DNA of 64,000 bases, from the NCBI GenBank assembly GCA_023078555.1, contig CM041198.1, positions 3,953,354-4,017,353 of the forward strand. The letters are read 5' to 3'. The stretch is from Ulva prolifera. Taxonomy: Eukaryota; Chlorophyta; Ulvophyceae; Ulvales; Ulvaceae. Both the position numbers and the translations under genes were made by a program. Every line of letters begins with the position of its first letter. Position 1 is the first letter of the stretch. Below are positions 54,217 to 64,000 of the stretch, piece by piece. Under the pieces are notes generated by a model. That model made no database searches. It saw only the letters and a list, made by a program, of their open reading frames with translations, and was not told the DNA's origin.

Positions 54217-55837
54217 GGCGTGACGCCATCACGGTTCGGGCCGTCTGGCAGCGCGTGTGCGGCGCGAGTAGGAAACTGCCGCGAAACGCTCGATTCGAAT
54301 TCCTCGACTCGACAAATCGAGTTGTCGATGTTGGCGCGGCCTCTTCGACGGAATACATGCTCTCGAGAGCACATGCAGACCTCGGTCGCGGAGATTTTCG
54401 CGCGGGGGCAGGAGGGTGCTGAACTATATAATACCTGCAGAGAGCTGCGTCCGGTCAGTCAAGAGCTGTGTCTGGTGAGGCGGAACTGACCGGACACATA
54501 GTCTGGGCGCAGCTGCCACGACATCAATTGCAATGTTTGGTGGTTGCAACCAATTGGCCTCGCTGGCCGCACGCCGTAGCTACAGTGTACAGGTCAACGC
54601 AGACCTAGCTGCCTGTACATGTGTGGCTGTTGATTCGTATTAGTTTATTATCTGGTATCTGTCTTCTCCCATTCACTCTTTTGTAAAACAAGCTACCTGT
54701 ACATATAGCGAACCCACAATATACAATTGGCGGGCACCGCGCCTGTAAGACAGACACCATGTAGACATGCACCGCTTGCGATTTTTCGTGGCATAGTAGA
54801 AGTGCGTGGTCCCTGTTCACGGATGCATCGATGGTGACTTGCAGCAGAATGGGCTTCCTCGGTTGTTCCCCGCGGCCGGACAAGGTTTAGAGGTGACGAA
54901 AGTTGAACAGCACGCTGCGAACAGCGATCTGCGATGGTGTTTACGTACACAGAGTAAGCTATACTTACAACACAGAGTAAGCTTATTCCGCAGGGCGTTG
55001 CTAACTCTTCAGTTGACATGGCCAGGCCCAGTGATTGCGGTTGCTGCTCTGAGTCCAATACGAGCCCACAGGGCCTACGCAGCGTTTATGCCGGGGCTAA
55101 AAGTCACTGCATGCGCGTGTATGATTTCATTTGAGCGGGCCATTGGTTGCTGTCGATGCGCCGATCGAGTCTGCAGGTCGCTATTTCTGGCTTCCAGTGA
55201 CAATCTGCCTCTGTCGAGGCTGTAGAGTCCTTTGAAGCATACGGCATATAGATTCCACAGCTACTTTCGCTGTGATGTAGGGCTTGTGTGTTGCCTGCTG
55301 TACTGTGCGGTACCTCCAGTTCAGATGAGGTCGTCCTAGACCGCCCAGCTGTACAAAAGGCCACCGGTCTGCGGCCTGGATAATTCTCCATTACATCATC
55401 AGCCAACCTCAAGCATAGATACTTAGCATGTCTGCTCCCGACGTAGTGAGATTACCAGCTATGTGTCTGCCTTGCTGTTGCTGTACGCAATGTTGAAATC
55501 ACTTCAGCTTGAGCTGGTGTAGCAGAGCTTGCAGCAACATGCACATGAGCTGGTCAAGACTACAATTTCTTTCCCACTTGCCAGGAAATTCACTACATCT
55601 ATGGCTATGGCTACTTCAGGATGCTTACATGAGCAGTGTGACTGCGTGCGCGGACTTGGCAGACTCCCATCTGCAGTTGTGCCAAGCCCGTTTCATTGCA
55701 CTTGCATGAGCATTGCCCACGCACAACATGGGTCACCTGTGCATTGACCCATAAGGGTGTGGTCGCGGTCAACCTCACATCACAATTTGCATCGTGCCTA
55801 CACATCCACAGCTGTCAGCTACATTCAGCGTCAGTGT

Positions 55838-56380
55838 GTCACAAGGACAAAGGCAGCAAGTCGGGCAGCACCGCGAAAGGAGCAAGCAGACGAAGCAAAC
55901 ACCAAGACACCCACGAACATCTCACCCAACACCGGCGTAGCAAGCGACAAAGATCCGCAGACCGCCAAGCACACACCCACACACCAGCACACACACGCAC
56001 AGACCCACACACCCACAAACCCAAACCCACACACGCGCACGCACAAACCCCACAGCCGACACACAACACCACAACCACCAGCACCACAACGCCCGCCGCC
56101 GGACGACAGGGCCAAACCCAACACACTGCCGCCTGAGGCCGCCCATCATGGCCGCCCGATTGCCGGGGGCCGCCCCGGCCCCAAGACCCACCCCCACCCC
56201 ACCAAGCCACAGCATACCACGCCAGCCCGGCACACCGCCGCGCAGCCTCGCCGGCCCACGCCGCACCGCACCCAGGACAATGCAGCGCCCAAGCCGTTCC
56301 GCAGTCCCCGCACACGCCAACGAAGGCATCCCGCACACCCATCGGACCCGGCCCAGCCGGAGTCAGAGGCCACAGGCCGG
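55838..56380 (-). mobile_element. LINE 3' untranslated region and tail, 5'-truncated
   Basis: The end at 55838 (GTCACAAGGACAAAGGCAGC, then GGGCAGCACCGCGAAAGG) is the complement of the LINE tail. The C/A-rich DNA beyond, on the plus strand, including CACACA microsatellites, mirrors the G/T-rich 3' UTR of the copy at 57440-59132. The long open frames here on both strands are by-products of this composition. Confidence 0.55.
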
Positions 56381-57055
56381 TGGCGTCAGTGTGTTGACAG
56401 CATTCAGCAACACTGGAACATATGCCTCGACCTCTGCCTCCACCTGGTACAGATGGTTCCACCTCAAGTACCACTGCTACAGGTGAGTTGTTACATGCAG
56501 GGCGATGACATATATCTGTCAAGTGTCTTTGCGGGCTCTACGGGGAAGGCAGACCCGTTAGCAGCCCTACACCTCCCCAGGCATAGGAGCAGTGGCTCGG
56601 GGGAACACAGGGGCGGGCTCAAGCGGGCCTTTGATCTATCTACTGGAGCGACTTTGCAAATTTCAAGGGGTCCATAGAGTTCAGTTCGAGTATCCATGGC
56701 TCGGTCTTTGAATTTGGGCTCAAATATTCCATGAACATAGGAGATCAGTTGTGAGCTGTTGCGTGGGCTGACAACCTTCGTCCAGCCTTCTACACGTGCG
56801 CTGAGGCTGAGTTCCCACTGAGTGCAGCAGTGTTTTACAAGGAACCAGGCAATGAGGCGGGAATTATGGCTGCGTCGTGAGTGCAGCAGTGTGTATGTAG
56901 CACTACAGGACAGGTCAAAGCACATCTTCAGGACACTGATGCAGTACCGCAGTGACCTCGGGTTGACTGGTTGGAACAGCGGGCACGTTAGCGGGCGTGA
57001 GGCCAGGCCGCGGGAAGGCAAATGGCCATGGGAGTGACAATCCCAGCTGTGCTTT

Positions 57056-57160
57056 TGTGGCAATCCAGTGATACATATGGCTAGCTATACCTCCCTGGAT
57101 CCTTGCACTGCGCGACATGCAACGATCCAGTGGTATAGCGGCCACATCACTGGATTGCCA
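57056..57160. mobile_element. Two adjoining foldback mini-elements or one compound copy
   Basis: TGTGGCAATCCAGTGATA starts at 57056, and CACTGGATTGCCAC ends near 57157. An internal GATCCAGTGGTATAGCGGCC at about 57124 forms the second palindrome. Outer and inner parts match the copies at 6470 and 12759. Flanking duplications are not clear. Confidence 0.6.
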
Positions 57161-57175
57161 CGGGGTGTGTGGCTC

Positions 57176-57225
57176 TGTGTGACACAAGGACAAAGTCGGA
57201 GCGGCCGGTGGCACTGCCGGGGCAA
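57176..57225 (-). mobile_element. LINE 3' tail fragment
   Basis: TGTGTGACACAAGGACAAAG then TCGGAGCGGCCGGTGGCAC is the complement of the LINE end. Confidence 0.55.
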
Positions 57226-57439
57226 CGAACGAGCATGCCAACGCCCCAATGCATGCACCGGCAGAAGATGTACACCCACGTACGGCTGTGCGTGTGTGGG
57301 TTTGTATGGCATGCGTTGCTGCCTGGGGACGTGTCCGGGTCCTGGAGACGCTGCCTGGGGACACTGCCTGGGGACGTATGGTGGCGGGTCCGGTGAATGG
57401 TGCTTGTTCGAGAAGTGGCAGCGCTGACCAGCACTGGGC

Positions 57440-59132
57440 TGTGCAGGCTGCCTCTAGGCAACACACACTGCGCCCCTCTCCCGCGACACCTCCGCCGCGC
57501 CTGCCCGCAATGCCGCCGCCGCCGTGCTAGGCGCGGCTGTGCTCAGCGCCGCCGTCCTCGGCCGACAGCCCCCTCCGGGGTCCCCCGCTGTGCGCTCCAC
57601 GGCACCGCTGCCACTGTCTTCTACAGCAGCCCCTCCCGATCCCTCAGCCTCCCTGGCTTCAGCCGCGCCTGCAACGCCTATTGGCCCCCAGGTCCCCGCT
57701 CCCATCACCTACGCAGCTGCTATCGTGTCGACGGATGACGTCGAGACGACGGGCCCACTCCCGGCATCCCCGGCCCCAGCCGGCCCCGCTGCAGCTGCAG
57801 GGGACCTCCCCTGTGCGCCGCCGGCTGCTCGCCTGCCCTGCGACGGACAGCCGCACGTGAGCCCCGAGCAGGGCGCCCCACCGGCCGCCCTCCCCAGGTC
57901 AAGCATGGGCGCCCAGCGAGGCGACATACTTGCGTTCGTTCCGGGCGCCCCAGTGATCGGCGACGCGTGTGTCACTCACCCGCTTGCAGGTCCCAACTTT
58001 TGCGCTGCGGCGCTGCGCGTCGGCGCCTCGGCGGAGGCCGCCGACTGGCTGAAGTGCGACAAGTACGGCCGCGCAGGTGTCGGGGGGCTCAGCCTCGTCC
58101 CGCTGGCGCATGAAACATACGGCCGCGTGGGCCCGGCTGTGTTTGCGTTCCTCAACAGGCTTGCCGATGTGGCTGCAGGGGCGGGCGCGGTCTCTTGACG
58201 GCGGTTCCTGGAGAACGCGATAAGCGACATCTCCACGACGCTCTGCGGCGCCGTCGCGCGTCAGATTCACGCCGCTTCCCCGCTGATGGCCCGCCACGCG
58301 GGCAAGGCAGTCTTGACGGGACTGGCGGTCCCATGCGATGACCTCTCGCCGCTCACAGGCCATCCGGCCTGAGCGGCGCGCCGCCCCCGGCGACTCCGCC
58401 CCTCCCTCGCTGGCCTGGCGCCGGCTGCGGCTCGGGCGCTTTCCGGGCCGCGCGCCGCCTGCTTGACACTTTCCGCGGGTGCTGGGCCTTGGGCTGCTCT
58501 GTACTGAGCGGGTCGGCGGCTGACGGAGATGCCGTGCCGCTCCGCCGCTCTGGGCTGATCTGTTCGGGTGCGGGATTGCAGCGGGGGGCGGGTGCGGTTG
58601 GAGAGTTGCTTTGGGGTCAGGGGGGCTGGGGGGGGGGGGGAACCCCTGGTGGCTTGCGCACGGGGCCGGCGCTGGCAGGGCTGCCAGCTTAGGCCGCCGC
58701 GGCCGCGCAGGCGGCGGGGTGGTGTTGCGTGCGGGCGTGGGGGTGCGTGTGGTCGGGGGTTGAGCGGGGATGCGGGTGTTGGGGTGGGTGTGGTGTGGGG
58801 GTGTGTGGGTGCGTGTTCTGTCGGGCTGTGCACAGCTGTGGAGGGGTGCCATGTGCCATGCGTGTGCCATGCGTGTGCCATGTATGTGCCATGTGTGTGC
58901 CATGTGTGTGCCATGTGTGTTCTGTGTGTGTGTGTTTGTGTGTGTTCCGTGTGTTTGTTGTGCCTTGGCCCTGAGCTCGGTGGCTGTTGCTCTTCTGGCG
59001 CCTGCCTGCCTGCCTGTCTGCTTTGCGTTGTTGTTCGTGCTCGTGCTCGTGCTTGCTCGTGCTTGTCCTGCTCGTTGTCCTGGTGGTGCTACCTGCCTGC
59101 CCCTCCGCCTTTTGCTTGTCCTTGTAACACAC
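57440..59132 (+). mobile_element. 5'-truncated LINE with C-terminal domain and complete 3' UTR
   Basis: The longest LINE remnant here. A Pro/Ala-rich linker (about 57520-57900) leads into RGDILAFVPGAPVIGDACV, KYGRAGVGGLSLVPLAHETY and GRVGPAVFAFLNRLADVA. An in-frame TGA at 58196-58198 is followed by RRFLENAISDISTTLCGAVA, so the copy is inactivated. The 3' UTR of about 0.75-0.9 kb is G/T-rich, holds an 11-bp ATGTGTGTGCC repeat (58849-58925), and ends GGTGCTACCTGCC, then GTCCTTGTAACACA. The domain resembles the segment after the reverse transcriptase in algal non-LTR elements. No reverse transcriptase motif lies in the window. Confidence 0.7.
58849..58925 (+). repeat. 11-bp minisatellite in the LINE 3' UTR
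   Basis: About six to seven copies of CATGTGTGTGC with small changes, within the 3' UTR of the LINE. Confidence 0.75.
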
Positions 59133-59628
59133 ACTGCACATCAACGGTGGATGTCCTAATGTGTGCCAAGGACAGGGCGGATGTCCCAATGCATAGAGAC
59201 ACACATGCACTATGGTTTGGGGTGTGACTCATGCTGTAGCCCCCCCCCCCCCCCCCCCCATTTCTGCTTTTGTTGGCTCTGCTGTGCCTGGCAGCACTCA
59301 CGCAGTGCCTTCCAAAATTGCCATAGGCAGCTGCCCCAGTTCGTGCATCCTTAGGCACCATTGAATACAACTAAGGCTGCTTTTGGCTCCACTTCCCAAA
59401 CACAACAGTGTTGAGCCCTGAACAACTCGTAGTGGATCGCTGCAAAATTTGGAGTGATACTGCTGTCATCGGAACTTCCTGTTGCTGCTGTGCAAGTGCT
59501 AGGCTGCTGGGCGCTAGATCAGACAATGTGTATTTGCTCTGCTGAGTAGATTCCCAATGCCAACACCACTGGTGTCGCTTAAGCAATAGCATAAGCAAAA
59601 TCAGTGTGCCATGTCCGAGACGTTGCGA

Positions 59629-60065
59629 TTACACTGTGCCGACAGCATGATAAGTATTGCTGTTCCAGCCGTACAGTTCCGCCACAGTGCACACTTCACA
59701 GGTACCGTTCGACGGAGAGCGCCACTCAACATGCCTGAGGTGACCCTCGTCAGAATGAAGAATCAGGCCTGCAGCTGCTGAGTCACCAGTAAAGCCGTGT
59801 GTCCATCTGAGCTGAATGGTCGTTGTTGGCATCAACAATCGGCTTGGACAAACAAGCGCCTATGCAGCCACCTAGAGGTGCGATCGGAGACCTTTTCATG
59901 ATTGGTGTAACGAAATTTCAAGTCAGATCTTGAGATGCAGGTGTCTACCGTGGAGGTGTACTCGAGCCAGGCGTAGCTGGGCTCAGCTGGGCTGATCTGG
60001 CATCCTGTGAGATTCAGGATGCCGTTGCTAGCGGCCTTGAGATATGCGTGGAGCTTCCTTGTCGC
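59629..60065 (-). CDS. Two terminal exons of an unidentified protein
   Basis: Exons 60065-59892 (58 codons) and 59811-59629 (60 codons and TAA) join in phase 0 across an 80-bp intron with donor GTCTCC and acceptor TTCAG. The first encodes KLHAYLKAASNGILNLTGCQ and EYTSTVDTCISRSDLKF. The second encodes WTHGFTGDSAAAGLILHSDE and GTCEVCTVAELYGWNSNTYH. Composition, a Cys-containing ending and a potential N-glycosylation site (NLT, NGT) would suit an extracellular domain, but this is speculative. Upstream exons were not found, though open frames continue at 60400-60645. Confidence 0.4.
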
Positions 60066-62690
60066 CTGCGCGCACACGCGATAGAGCTCTCTATAGAGCC
60101 ATGTGTCGATACAGCCATTGGTACCGTTAAGGCATCACACGCTCACATTGGACTGGACTAGGGCAGAAGCTGAAGCCCGCGCTTCAAACAGCCATGGCGC
60201 AAATTACGTTTCTGCTGTCTTTGTGTCGCAGCCGAGTGCTGAGTTGCAGGGAGCGGTAGTTAGCACGCAAGCTGGGTAATGTGCCTCAACAACTGCTGAG
60301 AGTGCACCGATGATGCACGGTGCGAATCTGATCTACTGACAAAAGAGTGAACAGACTCATCCAAACACACCACACATGACTCTTACGGTGCGAGTTCCAT
60401 CAATGATGCCGTGGCCAGTTCAGGCCACTGTGAAAGTGTTCGTCATGCACATCCGGTCCAGCTTCATGGGTTCGAGCTTTGTATGTAAATGATGTGATGG
60501 ACTTCACGCACAGCAGCCTTGCTGTGCCGCGGCATGCCGTCTGCGCAGCCCCAGGGCAGTGACCAGGAATGTTGCAAAACAGAGTGGGTCTAAACAAACA
60601 CAAAGTGCGCAAGGAGATCGTATCCCCGCGCATGCGCGTCGGCATCAGGCATCAGGCATCAGGCAGAAGAGCAGTTTTGTGATCCAGGTGGTTTGATACA
60701 GCCTGGACATCTGCTCCTTCATCGGTCGGAACCTCGGACTGTTGAGCTGCCATGACAAGGCCTGGGCATCTGATGATCAGCACTGATGCAGCCTTGCAAG
60801 GCCTTGGGTAATGAGCACCTGGGCTAGTGTCAAACTTGCTCCTGCAAAGTGCTTGTTCCCAGGGTGATCAAGTCGTACGTTCTGCTCCAAATTCATGGCA
60901 CAGTTTATACCCAGTTTCTCCATGTGTACAGAGATACATCAATGGAACGATAGTATAGAATATTGCAGCTTCTCTTGGCTTGCCCATCCTCCCTACATGT
61001 CAATGATTATGATGGAACTCCACCACCGATTCTTATTGTATCCTTATTGTATACATCTGCTGTGAAGCTCACAGCTTGTGGCTGGTACCCGACTGCAGAC
61101 TGCCATGTGTTGTAGCAGGCAGTTGGCATGCAAGCCTGCAATGTATTTGCAACCCCAACACTGGCAGGCCATGCAGAAATGATGGTGCATGTAGTAAGCT
61201 GGTCTGCTTCTGCACTGTGCCTGAACCACAACCACTGCACTGCCTGTGGTCTGCTTGGCCTGCCTACAGCCCCTTTTTTGTTTTTTTTTTTTGGTGTTTA
61301 TCATCGGGGCGTTGGCGTCGTTGTGATCAAGCAAACCAGGATTGCAGGACTGTGAGGCTGTCCTGTGGTAGTAAACCTGAAATAAATCTGAACCTGATCT
61401 AGTCCTGATGGCACCTCTTTCTTCATGGCACACTTCACCAGCAGAGCAACCGTGAGATGGCTCAGAGCGAAACCTCTCCACTCTCAAATGGACGACCTGG
61501 CTTTCGTGATGCGTACAGTGGGAGGATTGGGACGGGTGCAGCCAGTTCTGCCATTTTCCAAGTACTTTGTGAGCAGGAAGACTGGGTCTCAGAATAATCA
61601 CGAACAAGCATAGGCAGTCTTGTCAGGCCCTCCAAGCAGCACCCGCCAAGCTTGACCCACGCACCGTCGTCACTGGATGCCATTCGGGAAGAATGCAGGA
61701 AGGGAGCTGCAGCAGTTGGGGGTTTGCAGCCAGCTCTGAGTCCATGCGATACCTGCAAACATCTGCAGCTGTGCTCCTGCTCTCGAACAATCGCAAGAAT
61801 CGATCTCGCCAGCCTGAACGATGACATCGTGGTACATTCAGCTGGATCATGCTAACACTGGGTGCTGTGGACCCTCCATCCAGATTGGCCCAAGCTTGAT
61901 CTGCGCAACTGGCCGCTCCCTCTGCCATGCTGGGGCTCATACTGCCACCCTGATATCATATGCAGGACTGATGTAGTGCAAAGTGGATCCTGCAACATGA
62001 GTACCTCTTGTATGCTCACCTGTGGCCAGCCCAACGAAATGGAACTCTGCAGGATTCCATATGGAAGGATGGAGGCCATCTGTGTTACCATCACTACGTG
62101 CTGGCGCAGGCCAACAGGTCTCACAAGTTGAATTCGACGTTCAGGAGATATGCAGGCCACATGAAGAACAACCCCCCCCCCCCCCCCCCCCCCAGCCTTC
62201 TGAAGCCCATCTTGGGCATGCGCTTCCTATCTGGAACGATTGGCAGGGCTCGCATAAATATGCAATGTGTGTGCACATGCGGCGTACACACGCGCGCCGC
62301 AGGATACTCCACTGACCCCCTGGTCTATTGCACTCTGAGGCTGCCGGAGTTGGGTTGACCCGCTGGAACATGAAATGTGTATCAGACAAGGTTTACGTGA
62401 TTGACACGGCCCCCTGGTCAGTGGATGCCCTTAGGGGCTCACGCCGGTGGAAGAGCTGCGCAGGTGGACGTGCTCGCTTCAAATCCGCCGGAGCCCTGTC
62501 GGCGGAGGCGCTGCAATGGGTGGCAGTAACTCTGGAGCTTGACTGCCGGCAGTGCATGTTCCAGCATCATGTGTTCTACATTCCCATGACGATCCTGAGG
62601 GACCCCGGACGCTAAGGAATATGGATTCGAGTTGCTTGCATGTGTCCGGACCAAACACAAAGGCACCATTCTTGCTGTGCATCCCAAGGA
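60066..62690. other. Spacer or unresolved 5' part of the gene to the left
   Basis: Open frames on both strands at 61460-62730 overlap one another and cannot be assigned. A C tract lies at 62170-62193. There are no recognised motifs. Confidence 0.35.
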
Positions 62691-63575
62691 CCCAGTCGGA
62701 GATGTTGGTAGCACCGCCGAGGAAATGCACAAGCGCAGAAGGGCCACCGTTGACAGCTGGTGCCTTTATACGTCAGGCCCGCGTCTGGCTCCGGTGCACA
62801 TCAGAACGGCCACACACGCCACGCCCGGAACGATGTCCCTAGTGTATGTCCCCCCCCCCCCCCCCCCCGAGCCCGAGACTACAGGTGGGTGTGTAAGCAG
62901 ACCCAGCTGCAGTGAACAATCTGCCTATGCATGCATGCTGTGGTAATTACAAGACCGTCGCCATCCTAGGCCTGCATACTCAATCGTGCCGGCAACACCG
63001 GACGCGGCTGTACACGTGTGTGCTGCGTGTGCTGTGTGTGCTGCGGCAGCTTCACAATTGCAGACAAACAATTGCTCACTGGGGCTGCTACATTGCATGC
63101 ATGATGGTGTTTCAGCACAACACAAGGTGATCGGTCATTTTGCGTTGTAGAAGTTGGCTTTGGCTGTGTCCTCCAATGGGATGCATGCAAACCCAGAATT
63201 TTTCATACACTGCCCTCATGTTTGTCTGTATATAAGAAAAACTCACAAAGATGTAGTGCATGGCGATGGCTGAGTGTAATATTCGATCTAGGAAGGGGTT
63301 ACAGTGTACATCACAGTGTATATGCATGGCGGCCATGGGCAGGGGGGGGGGGGGGCAAGGGGGGGGGGGGGCTGTGGTGGGGGCTGTGGTGTGTCCGTAG
63401 CTTCCTGTTCTCTATAAGACACCCAGGAGACTCTATCTTTTTGTGCGGCCTGCACATGCACCCACAGCCTCCAAATTGCAGTCCACTTTGCAGCCAGGAT
63501 TCTCGCATGTGGTCAATGGTGCATGTGTACTGTTATGACCAGCCTTGCCCATGCCGGTGCTGTGCAGTTGCTGTG

Positions 63576-63648
63576 TGTTACAAGGACAAAGCACGCAAGG
63601 CAGGTAGCACCGTGGGCAGCAACCAGGGGAACCGCATACTCCGCATTT
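63576..63648 (-). mobile_element. LINE 3' tail insertion with probable target duplication
   Basis: TGTTACAAGGACAAAGCACG, then GCAGGTAGCACCGTGG is the complement of the LINE end. The flanks GTGCTGTGCAGTTGCTGTG (before) and TTGCTGTGCAGATGCTGTG (after) are near-identical, consistent with an 18-19-bp target duplication. Confidence 0.7.
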
Positions 63649-64000
63649 GCTGTGCAGATGCTGTGCAGCAGGCTGCTCGCCTTGCACTTCACATACGCCC
63701 AGAGGCCCCACGTGCACCACGGTGACGCCTGTCTGGTTTCCTGACAAAGGTGAGAGATGAAAGCATGCGCATCTGCATTTAATATGGCTACTACTTCCAA
63801 TCTCCTTGACTTGACCATGACTTGGGCAATTCTTGCCAGTGGCCCTGCTGCTGCGGGGCCGTTGACCATGGATGCAAGGCCAGCTGTCACACCCGCCCCA
63901 GCAGCGCTCATGCATATGGTCTCACATGCATATGGTGTGTTCGTTCAGGCTGGCACTGCTCACAGCTCTCCCCCGCCCTGCTGGCTCTGGCCTTGCATCA

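Noticed and set aside
55757-56677. 306-codon open frame on the plus strand, and a 227-codon frame opposite
   Set aside because: Both run through a LINE 3' UTR with CACACA repeats. The composition explains the openness.
57899-59134. 411-codon open frame on the minus strand
   Set aside because: It is antisense to the LINE domain and its G/T-rich 3' UTR. The His/Thr/Pro repeats are translations of TGTG-type microsatellites.

Overview
The window looks like nuclear DNA of a eukaryotic microalga, most likely from the green lineage. Its genes are intron-rich. Donors are often GTGCG and acceptors often CTGCAG. Its pyruvate dehydrogenase kinase resembles the plant type, and its retroposon ends carry TGTAA, the usual green-algal polyadenylation motif. 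There are no bacterial-style operons, no rRNA and no intact tRNA gene. Assignment to a species or class is not possible from the sequence alone, and a haptophyte or stramenopile is not strictly excluded.

Layout. 1-1.6 kb: the 3' exons of a Sulfotransfer_2-type sulfotransferase, cut by the left edge. 1.6-8.0 kb: no firm gene, but a 42-bp perfect palindrome, a GTCGGG-rich hairpin region, a foldback mini-element and a hAT-type MITE. 8.0-10.1 kb: an MBD4-like DNA glycosylase in three core exons. 10.1-14.0 kb: repeats. 14.0-17.2 kb: a five-exon monoacylglycerol-lipase-like hydrolase. 19.6-26.5 kb: a tandem segmental duplication, each unit holding one secreted, possibly jelly-roll, 290-aa protein. 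27.1-29.7 kb: LINE ends and MITEs. 30.0-32.3 kb: a multi-exon membrane protein of unknown function. 33.5-36.2 kb: two full-length tRNA-derived SINEs and fragments. 37.6-41.3 kb: a divergent pair, enoyl-CoA isomerase (-) and pyruvate dehydrogenase kinase (+). 43.3-47.5 kb: a 1028-aa low-complexity, RG-rich protein whose four exons join in phase. 50.7-53.5 kb and 55.8-59.1 kb: LINE ends, the largest carrying a C-terminal domain and about 0.9 kb of 3' UTR. 59.6-60.1 kb: two exons of an unidentified protein. The rest is gene-poor.

The best-supported pathway content is fuel metabolism. The isomerase handles unsaturated fatty acids in beta-oxidation. The kinase inactivates pyruvate dehydrogenase when fat supplies acetyl-CoA. 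The lipase-like enzyme could release the fatty acids. The two metabolic genes start about 0.8 kb apart in opposite directions, so shared control is possible but not shown.

Most of the window is shaped by small repeats: 5'-truncated LINE tails, a SINE with a TTTAC tail, roughly 100-bp hAT MITEs with 8-bp target duplications, and 45-49-bp foldback elements with 5-bp target duplications. Long C or G homopolymers and the palindrome TGCATGCA are frequent. Exon coordinates come from reading frames, splice sites and remembered family motifs, with no transcript or database support.
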